A stretch of 12,676 nt of DNA from Candidatus Gastranaerophilales bacterium (lineage in GTDB: Bacteria > Cyanobacteriota > Vampirovibrionia > Gastranaerophilales > Gastranaerophilaceae): contig CALUVK010000031.1 in the NCBI GenBank assembly GCA_944324205.1, positions 1-12,676 of the forward strand, written 5' to 3'. A program made the position numbers and the translations under genes. Below are positions 1 through 6,451 of this stretch, one piece after another. The notes beneath the pieces were generated by a model that was not told the DNA's origin, made no database searches, and saw only the letters and a program-made list of their open reading frames with translations. Each line of letters begins with the position of its first letter. Position 1 is the stretch's first letter.

Positions 1-59
1 TGTTTTTGATAAAATTAATAAAGTTGGACACATTAGTCGGAAATTAAGGGAAAGAGATT

Positions 60-1562
60 ATGAAGAAATTTTTATTTATGTTTTTCACTATGTTAATTAC
101 GCTCAATTCTGCGCAGGCAATGAGTGTTAATGAATTTATGGACAAGAATATTGCACCGATATCTGATGCGGTTGCAAGATTAATTTTTTTCCCGATAAAA
201 ATATGCGGTTATGATGTTCCTTTAATTATTTTCTGGATTTTAATTGCAGGATTTTTCTTTACTTTTTATTTTAAAGGAATCTCAATATGGGGCTTTAAGC
301 ACGCGATTGATGTAATCAGAAAACCAGCTGAAAAAAGCCATGAAGGTTTTGGAGAAGTTTCTTCTTTTCAGGCTTTAGCAACAGCTTTATCTGGTACAAT
401 CGGAATCGGAAGTATTGCAGGTGTTGCAATTTCCATCTCAATCGGCGGGCCGGGTGCTGCATTCTGGATTTTTGCCGGTGCGCTTCTCGGTATGTCAATT
501 AAGTTTGTAGAAGCAACTCTTGCTGTAAAATACAGAAGATTTAATCTAGACGGCTCTGTTTCCGGAGGTCCTATGCATTACATTGCACACGGACTCACTA
601 GAAAGAAAATGCGCTGGTTAGGTCAGCCACTTTCTGTTATCTATGCAATACTTTGTATCGGAGGCGGTATAACAGGCGGGAATATGATTCAGATTAACCA
701 GACTGCCCATCAAATGGTATTTATAACCGGTGGAGAACATAGTTTTCTGCAAGGTTTCACCTGGATTGTCGGACTAATTGTTGCAATACTTATCGGTATG
801 GTTATCGTTGGCGGAATTAAAAGTATAGCAAAAGTTACCACAATTTTAACTCCGACAATGTGCGTTATGTACATTGTATCAGGTCTGATTGTAATCTTTG
901 CAAACTTTGTAAATATACCTCATGCAATTATGCTGATACTGAAAGAAGCTTTTCACCCGACTGCAGTTGCAGGGGGAATTTTCGGCACAATTATAATAGG
1001 TTTGAGACGTTCTGTACAATGTAATGAAGCCGGAACGGGCGCTGCTGCAATTGTTTACGCTACAGCACAGACAAAAGAACCGGTTTCGCAAGGTTTTGTA
1101 GCTTTAATTGAAACATTTTTAACAGGTGTTTTATGTTTATTCACTTCTTTTGCAATCATTTTTTCAGGTGCCTGCACACAGGCAACAAAAGAAATCTCCG
1201 GAATTGAGCTTGCGTCAAATGCTTTCCAGTCAGTAATTCCGTTTTTCCCGATTATACTTTCTGCAATCGCTATAATGTTTGCACTTTCTACATTAATATC
1301 CTGGGCGTATTACGGACAAAAAGCATGGACATTCTTGTTCGGTGAAGGGAAAAAACGCGTTCTTGCTTTTAACCTGATTTACTGTTTATTTATTATAATC
1401 GGTTCTGCGATGAATGTTAAATCAGTAATTGATATTACAGATGCTATGATGATTGCGCTTTGTGTTCCGAATATTATAGTTCTTTATATACTTTGTCCTG
1501 AAATCAAACGGGATTTAAAAGCTTATCTTGAAAAGCATAAGATGAATTTCATGAGATTTTAA
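60..1562 (+). CDS. AGCS-family sodium:alanine/glycine symporter
   Basis: This is a 500-residue inner-membrane transporter of the alanine/glycine:cation symporter (AGCS) family, expected to import small neutral amino acids with sodium. Family motifs are visible: G-I-G-S-I-A-G-V-A (115-123) followed by GGPGAAFW (129-136), NEAGTG (322-327) and SWAYYG (414-419). Long hydrophobic segments run from about residue 45 to 480. The first 20 residues look like a signal peptide (KK, hydrophobic stretch, AQA) placed before a helix-rich segment, so the N-terminus is longer than in the classic alanine carriers. An AAGGGAAAGAG ribosome binding site lies just upstream of the ATG. The family's usual Asn in the first motif is Ser118 here. 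The next gene follows after one base and is probably cotranscribed. The family is sure; the exact substrate is not readable from sequence. Confidence 0.93.
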   Translation: MKKFLFMFFTMLITLNSAQAMSVNEFMDKNIAPISDAVARLIFFPIKICGYDVPLIIFWILIAGFFFTFYFKGISIWGFKHAIDVIRKPAEKSHEGFGEVSSFQALATALSGTIGIGSIAGVAISISIGGPGAAFWIFAGALLGMSIKFVEATLAVKYRRFNLDGSVSGGPMHYIAHGLTRKKMRWLGQPLSVIYAILCIGGGITGGNMIQINQTAHQMVFITGGEHSFLQGFTWIVGLIVAILIGMVIVGGIKSIAKVTTILTPTMCVMYIVSGLIVIFANFVNIPHAIMLILKEAFHPTAVAGGIFGTIIIGLRRSVQCNEAGTGAAAIVYATAQTKEPVSQGFVALIETFLTGVLCLFTSFAIIFSGACTQATKEISGIELASNAFQSVIPFFPIILSAIAIMFALSTLISWAYYGQKAWTFLFGEGKKRVLAFNLIYCLFIIIGSAMNVKSVIDITDAMMIALCVPNIIVLYILCPEIKRDLKAYLEKHKMNFMRF

Positions 1563-1563
1563 T

Positions 1564-2226
1564 ATGCTTTATTTAGACGCCGGGACAACATATTCTAAAA
1601 TTATAAGTGACAAGGACTGTTTTGAAAAACAGTTCTTGTCTTTCTGCAAGGGGGGGAAATATTATTATATTTTGCCTTCTAACATAATAAAAGCTCTGGG
1701 AATATCTCCGGATGCTTCCTGCGGTCACATGTCAAACGCAAATGAGAACGAAATAATCGCATTAGCTCAAGGCGCAAAAAAAAGAAATATCAGTCCTGAT
1801 GCAACTATTCTTGATTTGGGCAGCCGCGATGCTAAATGGATTAAATTCAGGGGCGGAAAATTTCACGATATGGATTGGAATACGTCCTGCGCAAGTTCTA
1901 CAGGAGCAACTGTTGAGATGTTATTAAAGTTTTACGGAATAAAAGCTGAAGATTTGAGTTTTCAGGAAGAAAAATTCAACGTGACCTGCGGAATATTCGG
2001 AATGGAAAAGATTATGGACGCAATTTCAGAAGGGTATAAGCCTGAAGCAGCTGTATCAAAATTTGTACATGGAATTGCCTTCAATGCGTGGAATTTTTGC
2101 AAAAAGCCGGATAAAATTTATCTCTCCGGCGGTTTCTGCGAAAACAAATGCCTTGTAGAATCACTAAAAAAATATTGCGAAGTAGAACTCTTAGGCAGGT
2201 TTGTTCTTTGCGAAGGCTTAATATAA
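1564..2226 (+). CDS. BadF/BadG/HgdC-type ATPase (2-hydroxyacyl-CoA dehydratase activator-like), short form
   Basis: This 220-residue protein belongs to the ASKHA (actin/Hsp70/sugar kinase) fold group, in the BadF/BadG/BcrA/HgdC branch, whose members use ATP to drive electrons into a partner dehydratase or reductase. Motifs: phosphate-1 D5-A-G-T-T, phosphate-2 D84-L-G-S-R-D-A-K, N106-T-S-C-A-S-S-T-G and the adenosine-site L-S-G-G (187-190). Cys109 and Cys142 sit where HgdC ligates the 4Fe-4S cluster shared by its dimer, so the cluster is probably kept. It is shorter than the roughly 260 residues typical of HgdC and ends before the usual C-terminal G-A-x-G-A-A-L helix. The phosphate-2 loop is also divergent (family form D-I-G-G-Q-D-S-K). 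No dehydratase subunit lies nearby, so the partner is unknown. The ATG is one base after the symporter stop, with only a weak SD, which suggests translational coupling. A run of seven G (1650-1656) lies inside the gene. Confidence 0.82.
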   Translation: MLYLDAGTTYSKIISDKDCFEKQFLSFCKGGKYYYILPSNIIKALGISPDASCGHMSNANENEIIALAQGAKKRNISPDATILDLGSRDAKWIKFRGGKFHDMDWNTSCASSTGATVEMLLKFYGIKAEDLSFQEEKFNVTCGIFGMEKIMDAISEGYKPEAAVSKFVHGIAFNAWNFCKKPDKIYLSGGFCENKCLVESLKKYCEVELLGRFVLCEGLI

Positions 2227-2240
2227 AAAGTCTGTATAAA

Positions 2241-2249
2241 TTATCCACA
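2241..2249 (+). promoter_or_regulatory. DnaA-box-like 9-mer TTATCCACA
   Basis: The nine bases match the classical DnaA consensus exactly and lie in a non-coding AT-rich stretch. I saw no second exact box close by, and no dnaA or dnaN gene is present. It may be a lone regulatory site or a chance match. Confidence 0.3.
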
Positions 2250-2349
2250 TGTTTCTGAATATATTATAACTTAAACAAAATAATAACTTTTTAAAATATA
2301 AGCATATGTTTTTTAATTACAACTGGTAAATTTTATTTTCAAAAGTTTT

Positions 2350-2367
2350 ATATCCTTAGGAGGATAT
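2350..2367 (+). promoter_or_regulatory. Hairpin covering the Shine-Dalgarno of the lipoprotein gene
   Basis: A perfect inverted repeat with 7-base arms (ATATCCT at 2350-2356, AGGATAT at 2361-2367) and a TAGG loop contains the AGGAGG ribosome binding site (2358-2363) in its loop and 3' arm. The ATG follows at 2371 with ideal SD spacing. The stem has only two G-C pairs, so it should be marginally stable. That would suit conditional opening by temperature, a protein or an RNA, but the role is inferred. Confidence 0.45.
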
Positions 2368-2370
2368 CAC

Positions 2371-2637
2371 ATGATAAATAAAATTCATTCTATAACTAAT
2401 ACAAAATCATTTATTCCTAAAAAAACAATAGCAGGGATACTGATTGCCGGAAGTTTACTGGGCGGAATACTCACATCCTGTAATAATAAGCCGGATAGTT
2501 TTAAAAAAGAAAAAATTGAATGTGTTGCCGCTGATAAAATCACAGATTCAATCTCTGTAAAGACTTTACCCGCAAAAAACAAGCTTCAATTTCAAATCTA
2601 TCCATATCGAATAAAACCTCTCACGCCTGGAGCTTAG
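2371..2637 (+). CDS. Small putative lipoprotein, possibly the 0-frame part of a frameshifted gene
   Basis: This 88-residue frame begins with a basic N-region, then a hydrophobic segment (about 20-34) ending in the lipobox L-T-S-C with Cys37, so it is probably a lipid-anchored exported protein. Residues 38-70 are polar and charged. The last 18 residues (KLQFQIYPYR onward) differ in character and follow a run of six A. At that run the sequence reads GCA AAA AAC, an exact A AAA AAC slippery heptamer. A -1 slip leads into a frame that stays open through a Ser/Asn-rich linker into the glycine-zipper frame ending at 2924, giving a single product of about 184 residues. The start has a strong AGGAGG site, partly in a hairpin. 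I do not recognise the family. The alternatives are two separate genes, or one gene broken by loss of an A. Confidence 0.65.
   Translation: MINKIHSITNTKSFIPKKTIAGILIAGSLLGGILTSCNNKPDSFKKEKIECVAADKITDSISVKTLPAKNKLQFQIYPYRIKPLTPGA
2574..2580 (+). other. Candidate -1 ribosomal frameshift site, A AAA AAC
   Basis: The heptamer is in the right phase for the X XXY YYZ model: 0-frame codons are GCA, AAA, AAC. Both tRNAs could re-pair one base back on AAA AAA, and translation would continue with CAA at 2580 into the frame that ends at 2924. The 0-frame stop comes 57 bases later (TAG, 2635-2637). I see no strong downstream hairpin and no SD-like stimulator in the expected place, so a recent one-base deletion or sequencing error in the A-run is a serious alternative. 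Confidence 0.45.
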
Positions 2638-2657
2638 GTAAAAGCATAGGCGCAGGT

Positions 2658-2924
2658 TTGCTTGGCGGATTAATCGGAGGCTTAGTTGGAATATTCAGAA
2701 AAGACAAATCATTTTTAACAACCGGTCCGCAATGCGCTGCTGTCGGAGCTGCAGCCGGGCTATTACTACCAGGTTTAGCTATGGGCGCCATCATTACATT
2801 TTTCGCAGCTCTGGTTGGAGGGGCTGCAGGTACAATGTTCTCCGGTGGAAATGATAAAATCGGAAAAGCTACAGCTAGATTATTCGGTATTATTGCAGCA
2901 GCTGCCAGTCTTAGTCTGCTATAG
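2658..2924 (+). CDS. Glycine-zipper membrane protein; probable -1-frame continuation of the preceding lipoprotein frame
   Basis: Read from the TTG at 2658 this gives 88 residues, but the same frame is open from 2538, and its upstream part (S-I-S-N-K-T-S-H-A-W-S-L-G-K-S-I-G-A-G) reads naturally into the domain. The protein is dominated by Gly/Ala zipper segments: LLGGLIGGLVG, then a short basic R-K-D-K loop, then three more hydrophobic stretches (CAAVG to GLAM, AIITFFAALVGGAAG, LFGIIAAAASL). It is probably a membrane-embedded hairpin domain. The SD before the TTG is poor (only TAGG), so independent initiation is doubtful. The more natural reading is a fusion with the lipoprotein part by a -1 frameshift at 2574-2580. 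No function can be assigned. The frame ends 17 bases from the convergent hpt gene. Confidence 0.6.
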   Translation: MLGGLIGGLVGIFRKDKSFLTTGPQCAAVGAAAGLLLPGLAMGAIITFFAALVGGAAGTMFSGGNDKIGKATARLFGIIAAAASLSLL

Positions 2925-2941
2925 ATAAAGCCCACCCCCCT

Positions 2942-3478
2942 TCATGTCTCTATATAACCGATATAGGGCAGATTACGATAATATCCGTCATAGTCAAGAC
3001 CGTAGCCTACGAGGAATTTATCATCGACTTCAAAAGCATAATAATCAGGATCAATCTCGACTTCGCGCTTAATTTTTTTATCCAAAAGCGAACAGAATTT
3101 CAAAGATTTTGTCCTAAAATTATGCCTGATAAAATCCACGAGGAACCTTGCTGTATGGCCTGTATCTATGATATCTTCCACTATCAAAACATTTTTATCG
3201 TTCAAATCCGGAAGTGATATATCGACAGCATTAACTTTACCTGTGGATGCAAATCCGGAGCCGTAGCTTGAAAGTCGTATAAATTCCATTCTTAAAGGCA
3301 TTTTGAGATGTTTGGATAAATCAACCGTAAACATCACAGAGCCTTTTAAGACGCAGATTAAATACAATTCTTCGCTGCCATAATCTTTATTGAGTTTTTC
3401 ACCCAAAACCCTTATCGACTTCTGGATTTCTTCTGCTGTAAATAAAACCTTTAAATCCGCTTCCGTAATCATTTTCAT
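2942..3478 (-). CDS. hpt: Hypoxanthine phosphoribosyltransferase
   Basis: This 178-residue cytoplasmic enzyme of purine salvage converts hypoxanthine (and usually guanine) plus PRPP to IMP/GMP. Visible features: the pyrophosphate loop L-K-G-S (44-47), the flexible-loop S-S-Y-G (70-73), the PRPP-binding signature VLIVEDIIDTGHTA (97-110) with its adjacent Glu-Asp pair, and the C-terminal purine-pocket segment V-G-Y-G-L-D-Y (157-163) followed by RNLPYIG (168-174). The length is normal for a bacterial Hpt. The ATG lies one base after the tilS stop (TAA-T-ATG), with an AGAGGTAAT site at good spacing; the ATG two codons later is a less likely start. It is the last gene of the minus operon. The tilS-hpt order is common in bacteria, for example Bacillus. 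Confidence 0.97.
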   Translation of the reverse strand: MKMITEADLKVLFTAEEIQKSIRVLGEKLNKDYGSEELYLICVLKGSVMFTVDLSKHLKMPLRMEFIRLSSYGSGFASTGKVNAVDISLPDLNDKNVLIVEDIIDTGHTARFLVDFIRHNFRTKSLKFCSLLDKKIKREVEIDPDYYAFEVDDKFLVGYGLDYDGYYRNLPYIGYIET

Positions 3479-3479
3479 A

Positions 3480-4835
3480 TTATATTACCTCTAAAACATG
3501 CGTCGGTTTTGCTCTCACTCCAATTTTACTGCTTAACCCGACTCCTAAAACCCATAAAACTTCTTCTTTATTACACAGCAATAAAATCCCGTCTCTATTA
3601 TGCTTTGCAACCCCTTTAGCGTTCATATATTTCTTTAATTTCATAGAACCAGTCATTCCAAAAGGTCTTATTACATCTCCATCATGCCTTGTACGCAGTA
3701 TAAGAGGGAATTTAACTTCTGATAAATCCACATACGCAAAATTTGAAGTAGCTTCAGGGAATACAAAAATATCTTTATCAACATATTTTTTTATACTCAA
3801 AGTTTTATCGCCGATTTTATACTCGCCTTCCCCTGCAATTAAAACTTCCTGTTTTAAATCAACAACTTCTGATTTAACTTTTGGAGGAATTGTCTCAATG
3901 ATTTTATCGTCAGCATAAAGCCAGAGGGCAGAAGCCAGAGACTTTGTACTCCCGTTTCTCTGATTAATATTGGCTTCTATAAAATCAAAAAGCTCGTTGA
4001 TTTTTTTGTAATCATAATCGAGTTCTAACGTCTGGATATATTCATGTAAAAAACGCATTTTTACTGGTGTTGAAAGTTTTTTGTATTCAGCCGAAATAAT
4101 TTTATCATCCCTGAAAATATTCGGTCTTATTGTCTTCAAATACTCTTCTATAATCTCATTATCGCTTAGAGCATTTGCAGAAAGCGTATTTAAGGCATCT
4201 TTTACCCCTTCATTAATTTTTTCCAATGCAGGAATAACATTTAAACGCAGGTAATTTCTTGTATAGGCGGTATTTGAATTAGAAGAATCATTATTCGGGG
4301 TCAGATTATTTTCATTGCAGTAATCAACTATTTCGGAGCGTTTTGTCTTTAAAAGCGGGCGGTAAAAATACCCCCTCTTTTCCGAAATACCTTTGAGCCC
4401 TACAATACCTGTTCCTTTTATAATTCTATATAAAACCGTCTCGGCATTATCATCCTTATTGTGGGCAGTAAAGACTGCATCCGCGTCAAATTCTTCATAT
4501 GCTTCTTCAAAAAACTCATATCTTGCAATTCTTGCTTCGTTTTCCGTTTTCTTTAACCCCTTAGGAGCCTCTTTGACATAAAACTCAAACCCTTTCGAAG
4601 CAGCAAAAATACGGCATATTTCCTGTTCCCGTAAAGACTCTTCCCCGCGCCAGTTGTGATTAAAATGCGCGGCAGCAACAATTAAATCTTCAAACCCCGG
4701 CAATTCTTTAATTTTAGACATGATATCAAGAAGACACATTGAGTCATACCCGCCGGAGAAACCAACTACAATGGTTTTATCCTGCAGATTGTACTTTTTC
4801 ATAAAATCCGCAACTCTTGTGACTAAATCTTCCAT
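3480..4835 (-). CDS. tilS: tRNA(Ile)-lysidine synthase
   Basis: TilS joins lysine to the wobble C34 of the tRNA-Ile CAU anticodon using ATP. This turns the anticodon to AUA reading and the tRNA to isoleucine identity, and it is essential in most bacteria. The 451-residue protein has the N-type ATP pyrophosphatase P-loop S-G-G-Y-D-S (27-32), then H-F-N-H-N-W-R-G (57-64), T-A-H-N-K-D-D-N-A-E-T (123-133) and the N-D-S-S...TRN..R segment (182-197). The TilS C-terminal domain is present at about 375-445 (L-R-T-R-H-D-G-D-V-I-R-P, and L-W-V-L-G-V-G). The family's third P-loop position varies and is Tyr here. The ATG follows the Clp_N gene stop by one base. Its nearest SD-like AGGGG lies rather far upstream, so it may depend on translational coupling. 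Confidence 0.97.
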   Translation of the reverse strand: MEDLVTRVADFMKKYNLQDKTIVVGFSGGYDSMCLLDIMSKIKELPGFEDLIVAAAHFNHNWRGEESLREQEICRIFAASKGFEFYVKEAPKGLKKTENEARIARYEFFEEAYEEFDADAVFTAHNKDDNAETVLYRIIKGTGIVGLKGISEKRGYFYRPLLKTKRSEIVDYCNENNLTPNNDSSNSNTAYTRNYLRLNVIPALEKINEGVKDALNTLSANALSDNEIIEEYLKTIRPNIFRDDKIISAEYKKLSTPVKMRFLHEYIQTLELDYDYKKINELFDFIEANINQRNGSTKSLASALWLYADDKIIETIPPKVKSEVVDLKQEVLIAGEGEYKIGDKTLSIKKYVDKDIFVFPEATSNFAYVDLSEVKFPLILRTRHDGDVIRPFGMTGSMKLKKYMNAKGVAKHNRDGILLLCNKEEVLWVLGVGLSSKIGVRAKPTHVLEVI

Positions 4836-4836
4836 T

Positions 4837-6177
4837 TTATACGCACTGCCCCTGAATTCCGTGTTTTATTTCGACAGCATCTACGCCAAGCTGGTCAAGA
4901 GCTTTCATTGCAAGAGATTCCGGCTCATCAATTATAGCAAGCAATAAATCTACAGCCTCAATCTTTTGTTTATTAGACTTCTTAGCAGAAAGCCATGCTT
5001 TTTCAAGAACCTTCTTAGCACGCTTTGTGAATATAATTTCTTTATCAAAATACTCATTGCCATACCCGACAAGGTTTTCAACGACTATACGGGCATCTTT
5101 CATCGTAATCTCGAGGTCATTTAAAACTTCAAACGCTCTGCTTGTACCCTCTGCAATAATTCCAAGAAGAAACATTTCCGTTCCTACAATATTGCGCCCT
5201 ATTCTTCTGGCTTCTTCCTTAGCAAGCTTCATTATTGTAAGTGTTTCCGGCATCTGTTTTTCTATCGGTTTTAAAATATCACCTGAAAGCTTTTCGGTAT
5301 TTATACCAAGAGATTTGATAATATCATACGCCAAACCTTTTTTAGTCTTTAAAACACTTAGAACAATGTGCTCAGGGGTAATTACGGATGAGCCAAGTTC
5401 TTTAGCAGTCTGAAGCGCTGAATTCATCATTAGGAAGGCATTTGGAGTAAATATAATCTTTTTCCCTTCGTATTCAGCCTGCCTTGACTGCTGTTCCGCG
5501 AGCTTTTCTTCGAAATTTGTACTGTTTAAACCATAATTATTAATAGTTTTTACAAGTTCACTGTCTGCATTTTCCAGAATTGAAGCCATAATCTGCTCGG
5601 TTCCTAAAATTTCATATCCTTTAGCCGAAAGCTTAGAAACAGCTCCGTCTAAGACACCAGCTAGAGCCTCTCCTTCATAAATTGATTCAAAGCTATTGTT
5701 TTTAGCTTCATCTTCCAATGCCTCCGGATGCTCCAAACGCTTAATTTTACGCTGCACAAGTTTTGTTAAAATATCACGCGAATTATATACATCAAAATCA
5801 AAATGATTTAAAACCGCCTGAATATTTGAATTTTTATCAGATATCACAGAAAGAAACAGGTGTTCAAAAAGAATATTTGTGTTACCGGATTTGCTTGCCA
5901 AATCAAGCGTATGTTTTAAAATATCTTTAAAAGAATGGCTAAAATGGATATTGTCTTTATGTTTGCCTGTCTTTATAATATATTTTTCAACTTCAGCTCT
6001 GCAAGCTTCGGGAGTTACCCCGTACATTCTAAATAATTTTAAAGAAACACCTTTTGCTTCAATTACAAGTGCCAGAAGCAGGTGTTCAGGCAAAACTTCA
6101 TTGCACCCCATACCGCTTGCTAATTTTTGGGCTTCGCTTACTACATTAACCGCTCTTTCCGTAAACCTTTCAAACAA
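4837..6177 (-). CDS. ATPase-less protein with three tandem Clp N-terminal (Clp_N/ClpC-type) domains
   Basis: The 446-residue protein starts MFERFTERA, as ClpC does, but no AAA+ module follows: there is no Walker A or B. Instead it holds six ClpC-type half-repeats at about residues 1-66, 78-142, 167-228, 241-305, 310-371 and 380-441, which make three double-repeat Clp_N domains. Each half-repeat has the pattern of a helix, then (G/T/P)-x-E-H-x-x-L-x-x-x, then a helix. The Glu matching the phospho-arginine-binding Glu32/Glu106 of Bacillus ClpC is present in five of six (31, 105, 194, 269, 334); the sixth has Asp410. In ClpC these domains bind adaptors and tagged substrates, so a role as adaptor, substrate reservoir or decoy for a Clp protease is inferred. 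The start is TTG, fixed by the ClpC alignment and an AGGAAG site, two bases after the DUF1292 stop. Plant ClpT proteins are a precedent for Clp_N-only accessory proteins. Confidence 0.88.
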   Translation of the reverse strand: MFERFTERAVNVVSEAQKLASGMGCNEVLPEHLLLALVIEAKGVSLKLFRMYGVTPEACRAEVEKYIIKTGKHKDNIHFSHSFKDILKHTLDLASKSGNTNILFEHLFLSVISDKNSNIQAVLNHFDFDVYNSRDILTKLVQRKIKRLEHPEALEDEAKNNSFESIYEGEALAGVLDGAVSKLSAKGYEILGTEQIMASILENADSELVKTINNYGLNSTNFEEKLAEQQSRQAEYEGKKIIFTPNAFLMMNSALQTAKELGSSVITPEHIVLSVLKTKKGLAYDIIKSLGINTEKLSGDILKPIEKQMPETLTIMKLAKEEARRIGRNIVGTEMFLLGIIAEGTSRAFEVLNDLEITMKDARIVVENLVGYGNEYFDKEIIFTKRAKKVLEKAWLSAKKSNKQKIEAVDLLLAIIDEPESLAMKALDQLGVDAVEIKHGIQGQCV

Positions 6178-6179
6178 AA

Positions 6180-6449
6180 CTATTCTTCCTCATCTTCTAA
6201 TGATTGAATATACTCGCAAACTCTTTGAAACTCATCTTCATCATCAATTGTCTGGAAATAGCAGTCTTCGCCTTCTTCAACGTATTGCATAACAATAACT
6301 TCTGCTTCTTCTTCACCCTCTTCCTCAATCGGCAAAAGCAGTGCATAAGTTTTTTCTTCAAAATCAATTACATCATAAACTTCACATCTAACGATTTCAC
6401 CATCATTGTCAATGATTTCCACATACTGTTGTTCGTTTTCTTCACTCAT
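6180..6449 (-). CDS. DUF1292 family small acidic protein
   Basis: This 89-residue, strongly acidic protein matches the DUF1292 (YrzB-like) pattern: a short beta-rich core in which I-I-D-N-D-G-E, then Y-A-L-L-L-P, then V-M-Q-Y-V and Y-F-Q-T-I-D-D-E-D-E-F appear in the family order, ending in an acidic tail. The biochemical role of the family is unknown. Its neighbour ruvX matches the common Bacillota arrangement, where DUF1292 lies beside the RuvX gene. I chose the ATG at 6449 because AGGGA sits seven bases upstream. Another ATG at 6455 overlaps the ruvX stop as ATGA and would add two residues. The stop (TAG) is two bases before the TTG of the Clp_N gene, so all are cotranscribed. Confidence 0.85.
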   Translation of the reverse strand: MSEENEQQYVEIIDNDGEIVRCEVYDVIDFEEKTYALLLPIEEEGEEEAEVIVMQYVEEGEDCYFQTIDDEDEFQRVCEYIQSLEDEEE

Positions 6450-6451
6450 AA

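Larger units (their letters stand above)
2227..2370. other. AT-rich intergenic region before the lipoprotein gene
   Basis: These 144 bases carry no gene. They contain a perfect DnaA-box-like TTATCCACA (2241-2249), then about 95 bases of almost pure A/T, then a strong SD inside a small inverted repeat (2350-2367). I see no convincing -35/-10 pair and no hairpin plus T-run terminator for the upstream operon. Confidence 0.6.

Noticed and set aside
6..34. TTGATA-17-CACATT as a promoter for the symporter
   Set aside because: The -10 element matches the consensus at only three positions; the true promoter may lie before the window.
2621..2935. Minus-strand open frame of 104 codons rich in Ala and Pro opposite the glycine-zipper gene
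   Set aside because: Its Ala/Pro content is the mirror of the Gly/Ala codons on the other strand; it has no SD and no domain, and it also overlaps the lipoprotein frame.
2948..2968. CTCTATAT/ATATAGGG inverted repeat near the convergent ends of the zipper and hpt genes
   Set aside because: It lies inside the hpt coding end, is AT-rich with a wobble pair, and has no T-run on either strand, so I do not call a terminator.
5027..5413. Plus-strand open frame of 128 codons inside the Clp_N gene
   Set aside because: It is antisense to a well-supported repeat protein, its composition is that of a shadow frame, and no start signal precedes it.
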